Numbered from the stretch's first letter, positions 1 through 7,071 are shown. The stretch is 15,152 nucleotides of DNA from DASWHR01 sp036398095 (GCA_036398095.1 DASWHR010000102.1:1-15152); one strand, 5' to 3'. The notes: generated by a model from the sequence alone, not told the origin. Numbers and translations: made by a program.

Positions 1-556
1 CGCCTGCGGCGACGCCGCTCGCGCCGACCGCCTGCAGCGTCTCTTCCACTGCCGCACCTTCCGCGTCTACACCAACGACGACGTGTGCGGCGTGGAGATC
101 GGGGGAACGACTAAGAACGTGATCGCGATCGCAGCCGGCATCGCCGACGGCATGGGCTACGGCGACAACTCCAAGAGCGCGCTCGTCACGCGAGGGTTGT
201 TCGAGATCACGCGGCTCGGCGTGCGCCTGGGCGCGCAGCCGATGACGTTCATGGGCTTGGCGGGAATCGGCGATCTGGTCGCGACCTGCATGAGCCGTCA
301 AAGCCGCAACCGTCACGTCGGCGAGCAACTCGGCCTCGGCCGGAAGCTGGACGAGATCATCGCGGAGATGAACATGGTGGCCGAGGGCGTCAAGTCGTGT
401 CGCGCCGTGATGGGTCTGGCGGAGCGCGCCGGCGTGGACATGCCGATCGTGTCGCGCGTCTCGCGCGTGCTGTTCGACGACGCCGACCCACGCGCGATGG
501 TCGACGATCTCATCGAACGTGCCCCGGAGCCGGAATTCCACGGGATCGGCGCGTGA
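1..556 (+). CDS. gpsA: Glycerol-3-phosphate dehydrogenase [NAD(P)+], C-terminal part (5' end outside window)
   Basis: The reading frame is open from base 2 to a TGA at 554-556 and gives 184 residues, a little over half of a GpsA of about 330 residues. The missing part is the N-terminal Rossmann domain. What remains is the C-terminal helical domain with family signatures: FRVYTNDDV, then GVEIGGTTKNVIAIAAGI carrying the catalytic Lys (visible residue 38), GDNSKSALVTRGL, and GLAGIGDLVATC followed by SRNRHVGEQLG. The enzyme reduces dihydroxyacetone phosphate to sn-glycerol 3-phosphate, the backbone of bacterial phospholipids, in the cytoplasm. The GTG at 83 lies inside the conserved DDVCGVE stretch and is not a start. 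The stop overlaps the GTG of the next gene (GTGA), which suggests translational coupling. Identity is firm. Confidence 0.95.
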   Translation, partial: ACGDAARADRLQRLFHCRTFRVYTNDDVCGVEIGGTTKNVIAIAAGIADGMGYGDNSKSALVTRGLFEITRLGVRLGAQPMTFMGLAGIGDLVATCMSRQSRNRHVGEQLGLGRKLDEIIAEMNMVAEGVKSCRAVMGLAERAGVDMPIVSRVSRVLFDDADPRAMVDDLIERAPEPEFHGIGA

Positions 557-1545
557 GCGCGCAGCCGGCTTCGCTCAGGCGACCGTCGTTCGCCGACATC
601 CTCACGGCGGCCCGTACCATCCGTCCGTACCTGTCCAAGACGGCCTTTCACGAGTCGGTTTCGCTGGGTAGGATCGCCGGCTGCAGGCTGTTCATCAAGT
701 ACGAGAACCATCAGCCGGTGAATTCGTTCAAGATCCGTGGGGCGCTGAACCGGATGATGGCGACTGCACCAGCCGAGCGCATCCGCGGTTTCATCACGTC
801 ATCGATGGGCAACCACGGGCTCGGCGTGTGCTACGCCGCCAAGATCATCGAGGCGGCCGCGACCGTCTGCGTTCCCGAGAAGGCCAATCCCGACAAGGTC
901 GAAGCGATGCGCAACCTCGGCGCGGAGGTGGTCGCCTTCGGCAGCGACTTCGAAGACGCATCCAAGAATGCGGTTGCCATCGCCGAGGAGCGCGGCGCGA
1001 CCTTCTTGCACCCGCACAACGACCCGCTGATCATCGCCGGACACGCGACGGCCGCGCTGGAGATGTTCGAAGACGAGCCCGAGATCGACACGATCGTCTT
1101 CCCGATCGGCGGCGGTACGCTCATCGCCGGCGCGGCGCTCGTCGCCAAGACGCTCAAGCCTGAAGTGCGAGTGATCGGCGTGCAGGCCGAACGTCTGGCC
1201 GCGTTCGCCGTGTCGGTCAAGGAAGGCCGCCGGATCCAAATCCCGCCGGCGTCCACGTTCGCCGAAGGCGTCGCGGTGCGGGAGCCTCCCGAGCTCCCGT
1301 TCGGGATGGTGCAGGACTACGTCGACGAGATCGTCACCGTCACCGAAGAAGAGATGCGGCGCGGAATCTTGCTGTTGCTCGAAAAGACCCACAACCTGGC
1401 CGAGGGAGCCGGCGCGGCCGGCGTTGCCGCGGTCGTGCAGCAACGCGAGCGGATCGCCGGCCGCGTCGTCGGCACGATCTTGTCGGGCGGAAATCTTCCC
1501 TGGCACGTGCTCAACAAGGCTCTGAACGACATCCACTCCTGGTAG
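553..1545 (+). CDS. PLP-dependent threonine/serine dehydratase-like enzyme (no ACT domain)
   Basis: From the GTG at 553, which overlaps the gpsA stop, the protein has 330 residues. The frame is open further upstream, but only as a shadow of gpsA; recognisable homology begins just after 553. It is a fold-type II PLP enzyme: NSFKIRGA places the Schiff-base lysine at Lys60, SSMGNHGLGVCYAAK is the Asn-containing substrate loop, PIGGGTLIAGAAL is the phosphate-binding glycine loop, and LSGGN is the usual C-terminal motif. The family deaminates Thr or Ser to 2-oxobutyrate or pyruvate plus ammonia. The length leaves no room for the regulatory ACT-like domains of biosynthetic IlvA, so a catabolic (TdcB-like) dehydratase, serine racemase or 3-hydroxyaspartate ammonia-lyase are all possible. 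The substrate cannot be fixed from sequence. It probably shares a transcript with gpsA and the following gamma-lyase-like gene. Confidence 0.85.
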   Translation: MSAQPASLRRPSFADILTAARTIRPYLSKTAFHESVSLGRIAGCRLFIKYENHQPVNSFKIRGALNRMMATAPAERIRGFITSSMGNHGLGVCYAAKIIEAAATVCVPEKANPDKVEAMRNLGAEVVAFGSDFEDASKNAVAIAEERGATFLHPHNDPLIIAGHATAALEMFEDEPEIDTIVFPIGGGTLIAGAALVAKTLKPEVRVIGVQAERLAAFAVSVKEGRRIQIPPASTFAEGVAVREPPELPFGMVQDYVDEIVTVTEEEMRRGILLLLEKTHNLAEGAGAAGVAAVVQQRERIAGRVVGTILSGGNLPWHVLNKALNDIHSW

Positions 1546-1558
1546 GACGGAGGCTCTC

Positions 1559-2758
1559 GTGGCGAAGCGAAGGACGACGAACCCGCCGATGGGATTCACC
1601 ACGCGCGCGGTGCACGCCGCCGAAGGCGTCGACCCAATGCGGCAACGCCCGTTGTCCGCGCCGATCTATCAGGCCGCCACGTTCGCGTTCGACGACATCG
1701 ACGACTTCGCGGCGGTCGCGCAATCGAAGCTGACGGGCGGCTATCTGTATTCGCGATGGGCGAACCCCACCACCGACGCGTTGGCGCGCGCCGTCGCCTC
1801 GCTGGAAGGCGCCGAGGCGGCGGCCTGCTTTGCCAGCGGCATGGCCGCGATCCACGCGGCGCTGGTTTCCCGCGCGCGAAGCGGCGACCATGTCGTCGCC
1901 TCAAAGCATCTCTACGGAGGCTCGTTCGGGCTTCTCGGAAGGATCCTGCCGCGTGCGGGAATCGACGCCACCTTCGTCGAGATTGCGGACCACGCCGAAG
2001 TAGCGGCCGCATTTCGCGACAACACTACCGTCGTGTTCTTCGAAACGATCGCGAACCCGACGATGATCGTCGCGGACATCGATGCGCTTTCGAGCCTCGC
2101 CCGGGCGCACGGCGCCGCCACGCTCGTCGATGCGACGTTCACGCCGTCGTATCTGCTCCTCGCGCTCGACCACGGCGCCGACCTGGTGATCCACTCGGCC
2201 ACGAAATACCTCGGCGGGCACAGCGACGTGACGGCCGGCGTCGTTGCGGGGGCGGGCAAGGCGATCCGCGCGATCCGTACCGACGCGATCGACTACGGGG
2301 CCACGCTCGCGCCACTCGAAGCGTGGCTGACGCTGCGCGGCATCCAGACGCTATCGCTGCGCATGGAGCGGATCTGCGCCAATGCCCTCGCGCTCGCGCA
2401 CTTTCTCGCCTCGCGGAGCGGCATCAAGGCGGTTCACTACCCGGGGCTGCCCGCGCACCCGCAGCATGCCCTCGCCAAACAATTGATGCCCCGCGGCTTC
2501 GGCGGGATGCTCGCCTTCGAAGTTTCCGGCGGGCGCGCGGCCGGCCGGACCTTCCTGGAGCGCGTGCGCGTTGCCTCGCCGGCTGCATCGCTCGGCGGCA
2601 CCAAGACGCTGGTCGTGCATCCGGCCTCGGTCACGCACACGCAGTTAAGTGTGTCGCAGCGCCGCGCCGCCGGGATCACCGACGGGTTGATTCGCGTCAG
2701 TGTCGGCATCGAGGACCCCGAAGACCTCATCGCCGACTTCGATCGGGCACTCGGCTAG
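1559..2758 (+). CDS. Trans-sulfuration family PLP enzyme (methionine gamma-lyase / cystathionine gamma-lyase / synthase-like)
   Basis: GTG start with a clear Shine-Dalgarno (GACGGAGG, 1546-1553) 5 nt upstream and 13 nt after the preceding stop, so same operon. The 399 residues match the Cys/Met-metabolism PLP family over full length: YSRWANPTTDAL near the N-terminus, FASGMAAIHAAL, the cofactor Asp191 in LVDATF, and SATKYLGGHSD with the PLP lysine at Lys216. The C-terminal HPASVTHTQLS and GLIRVSVGIEDPEDL hold the substrate-carboxylate region. Length and alignment are close to methionine gamma-lyase, but the Cys that typifies that enzyme (Cys116 in Pseudomonas putida, YGCTF) is Gly121 here (YGGSF). 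The HPASVTHTQLS stretch also resembles O-acetylhomoserine sulfhydrylases. Reaction specificity (gamma-elimination against gamma-replacement) is therefore open. Family assignment is firm. Confidence 0.88.
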   Translation: MAKRRTTNPPMGFTTRAVHAAEGVDPMRQRPLSAPIYQAATFAFDDIDDFAAVAQSKLTGGYLYSRWANPTTDALARAVASLEGAEAAACFASGMAAIHAALVSRARSGDHVVASKHLYGGSFGLLGRILPRAGIDATFVEIADHAEVAAAFRDNTTVVFFETIANPTMIVADIDALSSLARAHGAATLVDATFTPSYLLLALDHGADLVIHSATKYLGGHSDVTAGVVAGAGKAIRAIRTDAIDYGATLAPLEAWLTLRGIQTLSLRMERICANALALAHFLASRSGIKAVHYPGLPAHPQHALAKQLMPRGFGGMLAFEVSGGRAAGRTFLERVRVASPAASLGGTKTLVVHPASVTHTQLSVSQRRAAGITDGLIRVSVGIEDPEDLIADFDRALG

Positions 2759-2788
2759 CGCCGTGTCGCGCCCGGCGCGGGCCGCCGG

Positions 2789-2794
2789 TAGTCT
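2789..2794 (+). promoter_or_regulatory. Candidate -10 element (TAGTCT) for leaderless ddl
   Basis: TAGTCT fits TANNNT and ends 9 nt before the ddl ATG. That would place transcription start within a few bases of the start codon. No Shine-Dalgarno is visible in the 45-nt gap and no good -35 is seen, so this is a weak call taken alone. It is supported by the same spacing at other genes in the window. Confidence 0.4.
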
Positions 2795-2803
2795 GACGCG
2801 ATC

Positions 2804-3880
2804 ATGACCGAAAAGATCCGCGTCGCGATCGTCTACGGAGGACGCTCCGCCGAGCACGAGGTTTCCGTGGTCTCCGCGCGGTGCGTCATGGAGGCCATCG
2901 ATCCGGCGAAGTACGACGTCGTCCCGGTCGCGATCACCAAGGAGGGCCGGTGGCTGCTCCCCGAACGCAAGCCGGCGCAACTCACCGCTCCGGCGGGCTC
3001 GCTCCCGTTTGTCGAGGAAGCCGGCACGACAGTCGCGTTGCGACCCTCCGCGGGGCTCGTGTCCGATTCCGCAGACGGCTCCGTTGACGGGCTCGGCGCT
3101 GTCGACGTCGTCTTCCCTCTGGTGCACGGCCCATTCGGCGAAGACGGGACCTTGCAGGGAATGCTCGAGATGGCCGGTGTCCCCTACGTCGGCGCCGGCG
3201 TGCTCGCCAGCGCGCTCGGCATGGACAAAGAGATGCAGAAGCGGCTGTTCGCGGCGCGCGGCTTGCCGCTCGCGCCGTGGATTCACGTGCATGCCGCCGA
3301 CGCCCGGCGCAACGAGCAAGGCTGTACCGACACCGCGGTCGATCAGATCGGTCTGCCCTGCTTCACCAAGCCCGCTCGTCTCGGTTCGAGCGTGGGTGTG
3401 TCCAGGTGCCGGGACGCCGGCGAGGTTCGCGCCGGTCTCGCGCACGCCTTCGAGTATGACGAAAAGGCGATCGTCGAAAAGGCGATCGTCGGCCGCGAAC
3501 TCGAATGCGCCGTTCTCGGCAACGACGACCCGGAGGCGAGCGTCGTCGGAGAGATCGTCAGCGCCAACGAATTCTACGACTACCGCGCCAAGTATTTGGA
3601 AGAGCAGAGCCGCACGATCGTGCCGGCCGATGTCGCCGAGCCCGTCGCCGAACGCGTTCGCCGCTTCGCCCTTGAAGCGTTCCAGGCGATCGAATGCCGG
3701 GGCATGGCGCGCGTCGATTTCTTCTATGAAGAGGCCACGGGCGCGGTGTTCCTCAACGAGATCAACACCATCCCGGGTTTCACGCCGATCTCGATGTATC
3801 CGAAGCTGTGGGACGCGTCCGGGATCCCGTACGCAAAGCTCGTCGATCGCCTGATCGAGCTCGCCCTGGAACATCGCTGA
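2804..3880 (+). CDS. ddl: D-alanine--D-alanine ligase
   Basis: 358 residues, a normal length for Ddl in the ATP-grasp superfamily. It joins two D-Ala in an ATP-dependent reaction, giving the dipeptide that MurF adds to the peptidoglycan precursor. Visible motifs in order: YGGRSAEHEVS with the N-terminal catalytic Glu19, HGPFGEDGTLQG, TKPARLGSSVGVS (Ser195/Ser196), EKAIVGRELE, EFYDYRAKY in the omega loop, and the metal-binding FLNEINTIPGFT (Glu319, Asn321). The Tyr-containing FYDYxAKY loop is the Ddl form that favours D-Ala-D-Ala, rather than a VanA-type D-Ala-D-Lac ligase. It lies 45 nt after the gamma-lyase-like gene with its own candidate -10, so it may be transcribed separately. It converges on the small AsnC-like gene. 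A 15-bp tandem repeat sits inside the gene at 3461-3490 without altering family length. Confidence 0.96.
   Translation: MTEKIRVAIVYGGRSAEHEVSVVSARCVMEAIDPAKYDVVPVAITKEGRWLLPERKPAQLTAPAGSLPFVEEAGTTVALRPSAGLVSDSADGSVDGLGAVDVVFPLVHGPFGEDGTLQGMLEMAGVPYVGAGVLASALGMDKEMQKRLFAARGLPLAPWIHVHAADARRNEQGCTDTAVDQIGLPCFTKPARLGSSVGVSRCRDAGEVRAGLAHAFEYDEKAIVEKAIVGRELECAVLGNDDPEASVVGEIVSANEFYDYRAKYLEEQSRTIVPADVAEPVAERVRRFALEAFQAIECRGMARVDFFYEEATGAVFLNEINTIPGFTPISMYPKLWDASGIPYAKLVDRLIELALEHR
3461..3490 (+). repeat. Perfect 2 x 15-bp tandem repeat inside ddl
   Basis: The unit GAAAAGGCGATCGTC occurs twice head to tail (3461-3475 and 3476-3490) and encodes EKAIV-EKAIV in YDEKAIVEKAIVGRE. The spacing of the conserved Tyr-Asp and Gly-Arg-Glu around it is that of ordinary Ddl proteins. 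The repeat therefore looks accommodated within the conserved fold rather than a recent extra copy. Confidence 0.9.
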
Positions 3881-3900
3881 CCGCGCCCGCCGCGACAAAG

Positions 3901-3935
3901 CGAAGAAGACGCGCCGGATCGACGCGTCCTCTTCG
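3901..3935. terminator. Hairpin between convergent ddl and AsnC-like gene, likely bidirectional terminator
   Basis: Arms 3901-3913 and 3923-3935 form a 13-bp stem around a 9-nt loop. In minus-strand RNA the single irregular pair is a G-U wobble, so the stem is unbroken; in plus-strand RNA it is an A-C mismatch. The minus-strand hairpin is followed by only a short U-containing run (CTTTGTC). Position between two convergent stops supports a terminator serving mainly the minus-strand gene. Confidence 0.6.
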
Positions 3936-3958
3936 AAGTGCTGTGCGGAGCGAGGGAC

Positions 3959-4192
3959 CTACAGGTGCACGACCGGACAGGTGAGTGTGCGAGTGATGCC
4001 GTCGACGGACTGAATGCGAGCGACGACGAGCTTCCCGAGATCGTCCACGTTGCGGGCCTCGGCTCGAACGATGACGTCGTAGGGACCCGTCACGTCTTCC
4101 GCAGAAGTTACGCCCTTGATCTTCGAGACTTCCTTCGCGACCTGTGCCGCCTTCCCCACCTCGGTTTGGATGAGGATGTAGGCGTGAACCAC
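3959..4192 (-). CDS. Stand-alone AsnC/Lrp ligand-binding (RAM) domain protein
   Basis: A 77-residue protein from a GTG at 4192, preceded by GGAGGG with 4 nt spacing. It begins MVHAYILIQTEVGKAA and continues through AEDVTGPYDVIVRAEA and LGKLVV to GITRTLTCPVVHL. It corresponds to the C-terminal effector-binding alpha-beta domain of Lrp/AsnC regulators and has no helix-turn-helix. Such domains oligomerise and bind amino acids; a stand-alone copy cannot bind DNA itself and may sense a small molecule or pair with a full-length regulator. That role is inference. Homologues of this size lie near ddl and thiL in actinobacteria, from memory. An in-frame ATG at 4231 would add 13 Ala/Lys/Gly-rich residues (MPAKPKAAARGGS) and sits 10 nt after a good -10, so a second, leaderless start is possible. 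The conserved N-terminus and the Shine-Dalgarno favour 4192. Confidence 0.88.
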   Translation of the reverse strand: MVHAYILIQTEVGKAAQVAKEVSKIKGVTSAEDVTGPYDVIVRAEARNVDDLGKLVVARIQSVDGITRTLTCPVVHL

Positions 4193-4241
4193 GGACCCTC
4201 CCCTCGCTGCGGCCTTCGGTTTCGCTGGCATAATGCCGGGC

Positions 4242-4269
4242 ATTCTACACGGGACGCTCGATGCGGCAA
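4242..4269 (-). promoter_or_regulatory. Sigma-70-type promoter of the AsnC-like gene
   Basis: On the minus strand, TTGCCG (4269-4264) is followed after 16 nt by TAGAAT (4247-4242). Predicted transcription start is near 4235. This leaves a leader of about 40 nt to the GTG at 4192, or almost none to the ATG at 4231. It is back to back with the promoter of the phosphoribosyltransferase gene. Confidence 0.65.
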
Positions 4270-4303
4270 CCGGCCGCGATCCGCCTGCAAACGAGCGGCG
4301 CAC

Positions 4304-4309
4304 TAGAAT
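4304..4309 (+). promoter_or_regulatory. Candidate -10 element (TAGAAT) of the phosphoribosyltransferase gene
   Basis: TAGAAT ends 11 nt before the GTG at 4321, giving a leader of only a few bases. No convincing -35 is seen at 16-18 nt. The same hexamer serves the divergent gene about 60 bp away. Confidence 0.5.
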
Positions 4310-4320
4310 CGTCGCGCGCT

Positions 4321-4959
4321 GTGTATCGGGATCGGATCGACGCCGCCGAACGCCTCGCCGAGGCGCTCGCGGCGCGCGGCGTCGCGCCCGGCGGACGGCC
4401 CCTCGTTCTGGGGATTCCCCGCGGGGGCGTCGTGCTCGCACGGATCGTCGCGGACCGCCTCGGCGGGGATCTGGATGTCGTCGTTCCTCACAAGATCGGC
4501 GCGCCGTGGAATGCCGAACTGGCCATCGGCGCGGTCGCGTCGGACGGCCCGGCGGTGATCGACGATCGGATCGTGCGCATGCTCCGGGTCTCGCCCCGGT
4601 ACATCGACGATGAGATCGCACGGCAGCGCGACGAGATCCGTCGCCGCCTCCTCGCGTATCGCGGCGACGCCCAACCGGTGGATCCCGCCGGCCGCGACTG
4701 CATCGTCGTCGATGACGGCATGGCCACCGGCGCTACCGCGGAGGCAGCCGTGCTGGAGCTGCGTGCGCGCGGCGCGTCGCGCGTGATCATGGCCGCTCCC
4801 GTCGCCTCCGACGCCGCCTGCGCGCGGCTCCGGCGAGTCGCCGACGACGTCGTGTGCCCGCTCGTGCCGGAAGAGTTCGTCGCCGTGGGGCAATGGTTCG
4901 AACGATTCGATCAGGTCTCGGACGCAAGCGTCATTGCCGAGCTGGCCGCGCGTGCATAG
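4321..4959 (+). CDS. Predicted phosphoribosyltransferase (type I PRTase fold)
   Basis: 212 residues from the GTG at 4321. The frame is open to an ATG at 4261, but MYRDRIDAAERLAEAL is where this family normally begins, and a -10 hexamer lies just upstream of 4321, so the shorter form is preferred. The PRPP-binding loop CIVVDDGMATGATAEAA has its acidic pair at Asp131-Asp132 and the GAT turn at 137-139. GIPRGGVVLA near residue 40 and HKIGAPWNAELAIGAV are typical of the uncharacterised COG1926-like group, which is often annotated only as phosphoribosyltransferase. Type I PRTases transfer ribose 5-phosphate between PRPP and a base or related nucleophile; the substrate here is unknown. The following DinB-like gene starts 11 nt after the stop but has its own promoter inside the 3' end of this gene. 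Confidence 0.85.
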   Translation: MYRDRIDAAERLAEALAARGVAPGGRPLVLGIPRGGVVLARIVADRLGGDLDVVVPHKIGAPWNAELAIGAVASDGPAVIDDRIVRMLRVSPRYIDDEIARQRDEIRRRLLAYRGDAQPVDPAGRDCIVVDDGMATGATAEAAVLELRARGASRVIMAAPVASDAACARLRRVADDVVCPLVPEEFVAVGQWFERFDQVSDASVIAELAARA

Positions 4960-4962
4960 GAT
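4934..4962 (+). promoter_or_regulatory. Promoter of the DinB-like gene, embedded in the end of the PRTase gene
   Basis: TTGCCG (4934-4939), a 17-nt spacer and TAGGAT (4957-4962), the latter overlapping the TAG stop of the preceding gene. The -10 ends 7 nt before the GTG at 4970, so the transcript would be leaderless. The TTG at 4934, which could be read as a start codon, is better explained as the -35. GGA within the -10 could alternatively act as a weak ribosome binding site. Confidence 0.65.
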
Positions 4963-4969
4963 CGCGATC

Positions 4970-5485
4970 GTGATCGAGCCCCCCGACTTGCCCGAATACC
5001 CGGCCGTCGATGTTGACGAGGCCCCCACGCTTCGCCAGTTTCTGGACTATCAGCGGACCGTAGTGATCCGAAAGGTTGCCGGCTTGTCGGATCACGACGC
5101 GAGCAAGCCGATGACCGCCAGCGGGTTGAGCATCCTCGGGGTGATCAAGCATCTCATCGATGTCGAGCGCTGGTGGTTTGGCATCTGCTTCACCGGCGCG
5201 GACCTGCCGCTGGCCTCCAGCGACGACGACCCCGACGCCGACTTTCGCATCGAGCCCGGCGAGACCGTCGAGCAGATCGTGGCGGCCTACCGCGCCGAGA
5301 TCGATTCCGCGAACCGTGTCATCGCCGGCGCCTCGCTCGACCAGCACTCGGTGCGGCCCAGCCGCCGGCTCGGCAAGACCATTAGCATGCGCTGGATCTT
5401 GGTGCACATGATCGAAGAGACCGCGCGGCACGCCGGCCACGCCGACCTGATGCGCGAGTCGCTCGACGGCGCAACCGGCGACTAG
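4970..5485 (+). CDS. DinB/DUF664-like four-helix protein
   Basis: 171 residues from the GTG at 4970; a longer TTG form from 4934 would run through the predicted promoter. The layout is that of the DinB superfamily of putative metal-binding four-helix bundles: an N-terminal helix (TLRQFLDYQRTVVIRKVAGL), SILGVIKHLIDVERWWF with His61, and a C-terminal LVHMIEETARHAGHADLMRE with His154 and His157. These three histidines are the expected metal ligands. Family members act as thiol transferases or are of unknown function, and the DUF664 subgroup has no settled role. It follows the phosphoribosyltransferase gene closely and converges on pckA with only 5 nt between stops, leaving no room for a terminator in the gap. 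Function is not assigned. Confidence 0.82.
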   Translation: MIEPPDLPEYPAVDVDEAPTLRQFLDYQRTVVIRKVAGLSDHDASKPMTASGLSILGVIKHLIDVERWWFGICFTGADLPLASSDDDPDADFRIEPGETVEQIVAAYRAEIDSANRVIAGASLDQHSVRPSRRLGKTISMRWILVHMIEETARHAGHADLMRESLDGATGD

Positions 5486-5490
5486 AAGGG

Positions 5491-7047
5491 CTACTTCACG
5501 GTGTCGATGATCTCGGCGCCGAGCGTCGAGAACGTGCCGAGGAACGCGGCGCGTTCGCGCTTGAGTCGTTCCACGTGCTCCGCGTACTCGCCCGGCCGGC
5601 CTTGGCGTTCGTAGAGCAACTTCGGTCGCAAGAACTCGTCGTCGTCGATGCCCGGCAGCATCGTGGCGACTTCGTAGCCGAAGTCCGGATCGCGTTGCCA
5701 TTCGGCCGAGCCTTCCGCGATCGCCTTCACGCACGCGCTCGACACCGGGATTTTGACCTTCTTGGAGCCGTCGTCGCCGTCGCCGCCGCCGACCCAGCCG
5801 GTGTTCATCAAGAACACCTGGATCGGGTGGGTCTTGAGCAGCTCCAGCAGGCGGGTGCCCTGCATGCCGTGCGGCAGCGGGAAGAACGGGTTCGTGCCGG
5901 GAACGCGCAGCGCCTTGCCGGCCTCGTCCTTGCCGCCGGCCGACGTGCCCATCGTCTCGCCCAGCATGAAGTATGCGGCGGCCTGCTCGGGTGACAGGCG
6001 TGCGACGGCGGGGATGATGTTGTTGTTGCGGTTCAAAATAAGCAGGTAATCAACCAAGCCGGCTTCGCGCGCGTCCTTGAACCAGCCCAGCGCCTCCATC
6101 CCGAACACGGCGCGGCCATTCTGTGTGAACGACTCGTTGAAGAAGTCCAGGTCGCCGTCGTCGGTCTGATACACGTTCTCCAGATACGAGCCCGGCGAGA
6201 TCACCGCGCCGTAGATCGTCGGCTCGTACTCCTTCGACAGCGCAAAGGTCTTGGCGAAGCAGCCGTTCTCGGTTCCGTAGACCTTGCCGCCCGGCATCAG
6301 CGCGATGAAGTCGTCCTGCACCGGCTTGGAGTCGTTCTGACGCGTGAACGTCGTCGTCGTCTTGCCCGTGCCCGACAGGCCCACGATCAAGAAGGTCTTC
6401 TCGCCGCCCGGGGTCGGAACCGTCTTGCATCCGGCGTGCATCGGCAGACCGCCGCGGTCCACGACGATGCGGTTCCACATCCGCAGGCCGCCCTTCTTCG
6501 ATTCGCCGAAGTAGTCCGAGTTCAGCACGCGCGTCACGCCGTTTTCCAGATCGACGGCGATGAGGCGGTCGGCGGGGTATCCCGCGGCCGGAAGGTTGGG
6601 CGTGTAGATGACCGTGACGGTGGGTTGATAATCGGCGGAGATGCCTTCCTTGAAATACAGAAGGTCCTGCATGCCGGCGATGTTGGCGTTCGCCTGCTCG
6701 ATGATCAGCCGGGCGGGAACCTTGTAGTCGGGATCGTTGCCGATGAACCCGTCGATTACGACCATGTCCTGGTCGCGGATGTAGTCGTCCTGCAGACCGG
6801 CGATGCGCGCGAACTCGTCGCGCGTAATCGTCTGGTGGCCTTCGTGCGCGGCCGCGTCATCCGTCGCGATGAACGTGGACTTCGCGGAGCGAGAATCCAC
6901 GCGCGTCGTCACGTTGACGTTGCCGTACTTCGTCGGTTTCGCGTTGGGCATCTTGCCCGCAAGGGCCATCAGCTCGTCCTGCGACGGATTGAGCAGGAAC
7001 GAGCGGGCCTCGAGCATGGATGCAGGGCCTTCCAGCTTCTGGGTCAC
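5491..7047 (-). CDS. pckA: Phosphoenolpyruvate carboxykinase (ATP)
   Basis: 518 residues from a GTG with GGGAGG (7062-7057) 9 nt upstream. PEPCK converts oxaloacetate and ATP to PEP, CO2 and ADP, the entry step of gluconeogenesis. The P-loop GLSGTGKT (223-230) with kinase-2 Asp245-Asp246 is the ATP-type form; the GTP-type active-site cysteine loop is absent. Residues matching the Escherichia coli active site are visible with the same spacing: Tyr179, Lys184 and Lys185 (YFGESKKG), His204 (PMHAG) and the Arg of TQNGRAVFG. MNTGWVGGG near the C-terminus is also typical. The sequence differs noticeably from enterobacterial PckA (for example TTTTFTRQNDSKPVQDDF after the P-loop), so it belongs to a divergent ATP-type branch. 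It has its own promoter and palindromic operator and lies downstream of the dodecin-like gene. It is convergent with the DinB-like gene. Confidence 0.94.
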   Translation of the reverse strand: MTQKLEGPASMLEARSFLLNPSQDELMALAGKMPNAKPTKYGNVNVTTRVDSRSAKSTFIATDDAAAHEGHQTITRDEFARIAGLQDDYIRDQDMVVIDGFIGNDPDYKVPARLIIEQANANIAGMQDLLYFKEGISADYQPTVTVIYTPNLPAAGYPADRLIAVDLENGVTRVLNSDYFGESKKGGLRMWNRIVVDRGGLPMHAGCKTVPTPGGEKTFLIVGLSGTGKTTTTFTRQNDSKPVQDDFIALMPGGKVYGTENGCFAKTFALSKEYEPTIYGAVISPGSYLENVYQTDDGDLDFFNESFTQNGRAVFGMEALGWFKDAREAGLVDYLLILNRNNNIIPAVARLSPEQAAAYFMLGETMGTSAGGKDEAGKALRVPGTNPFFPLPHGMQGTRLLELLKTHPIQVFLMNTGWVGGGDGDDGSKKVKIPVSSACVKAIAEGSAEWQRDPDFGYEVATMLPGIDDDEFLRPKLLYERQGRPGEYAEHVERLKRERAAFLGTFSTLGAEIIDTVK

Positions 7048-7071
7048 GAGAATGCGCCTCCCGGAGAGTTC

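Noticed and set aside
2645..3898. 417-residue open frame antisense to ddl
   Set aside because: Arg/Asp/Gly-rich translation without recognisable motifs, as expected opposite a GC-rich gene; ddl is well supported on the other strand.
4261..4320. ATG at 4261 as the PRTase start
   Set aside because: The extra 20 residues are not like the family N-terminus, and the -10 hexamer at 4304 lies downstream of this ATG.
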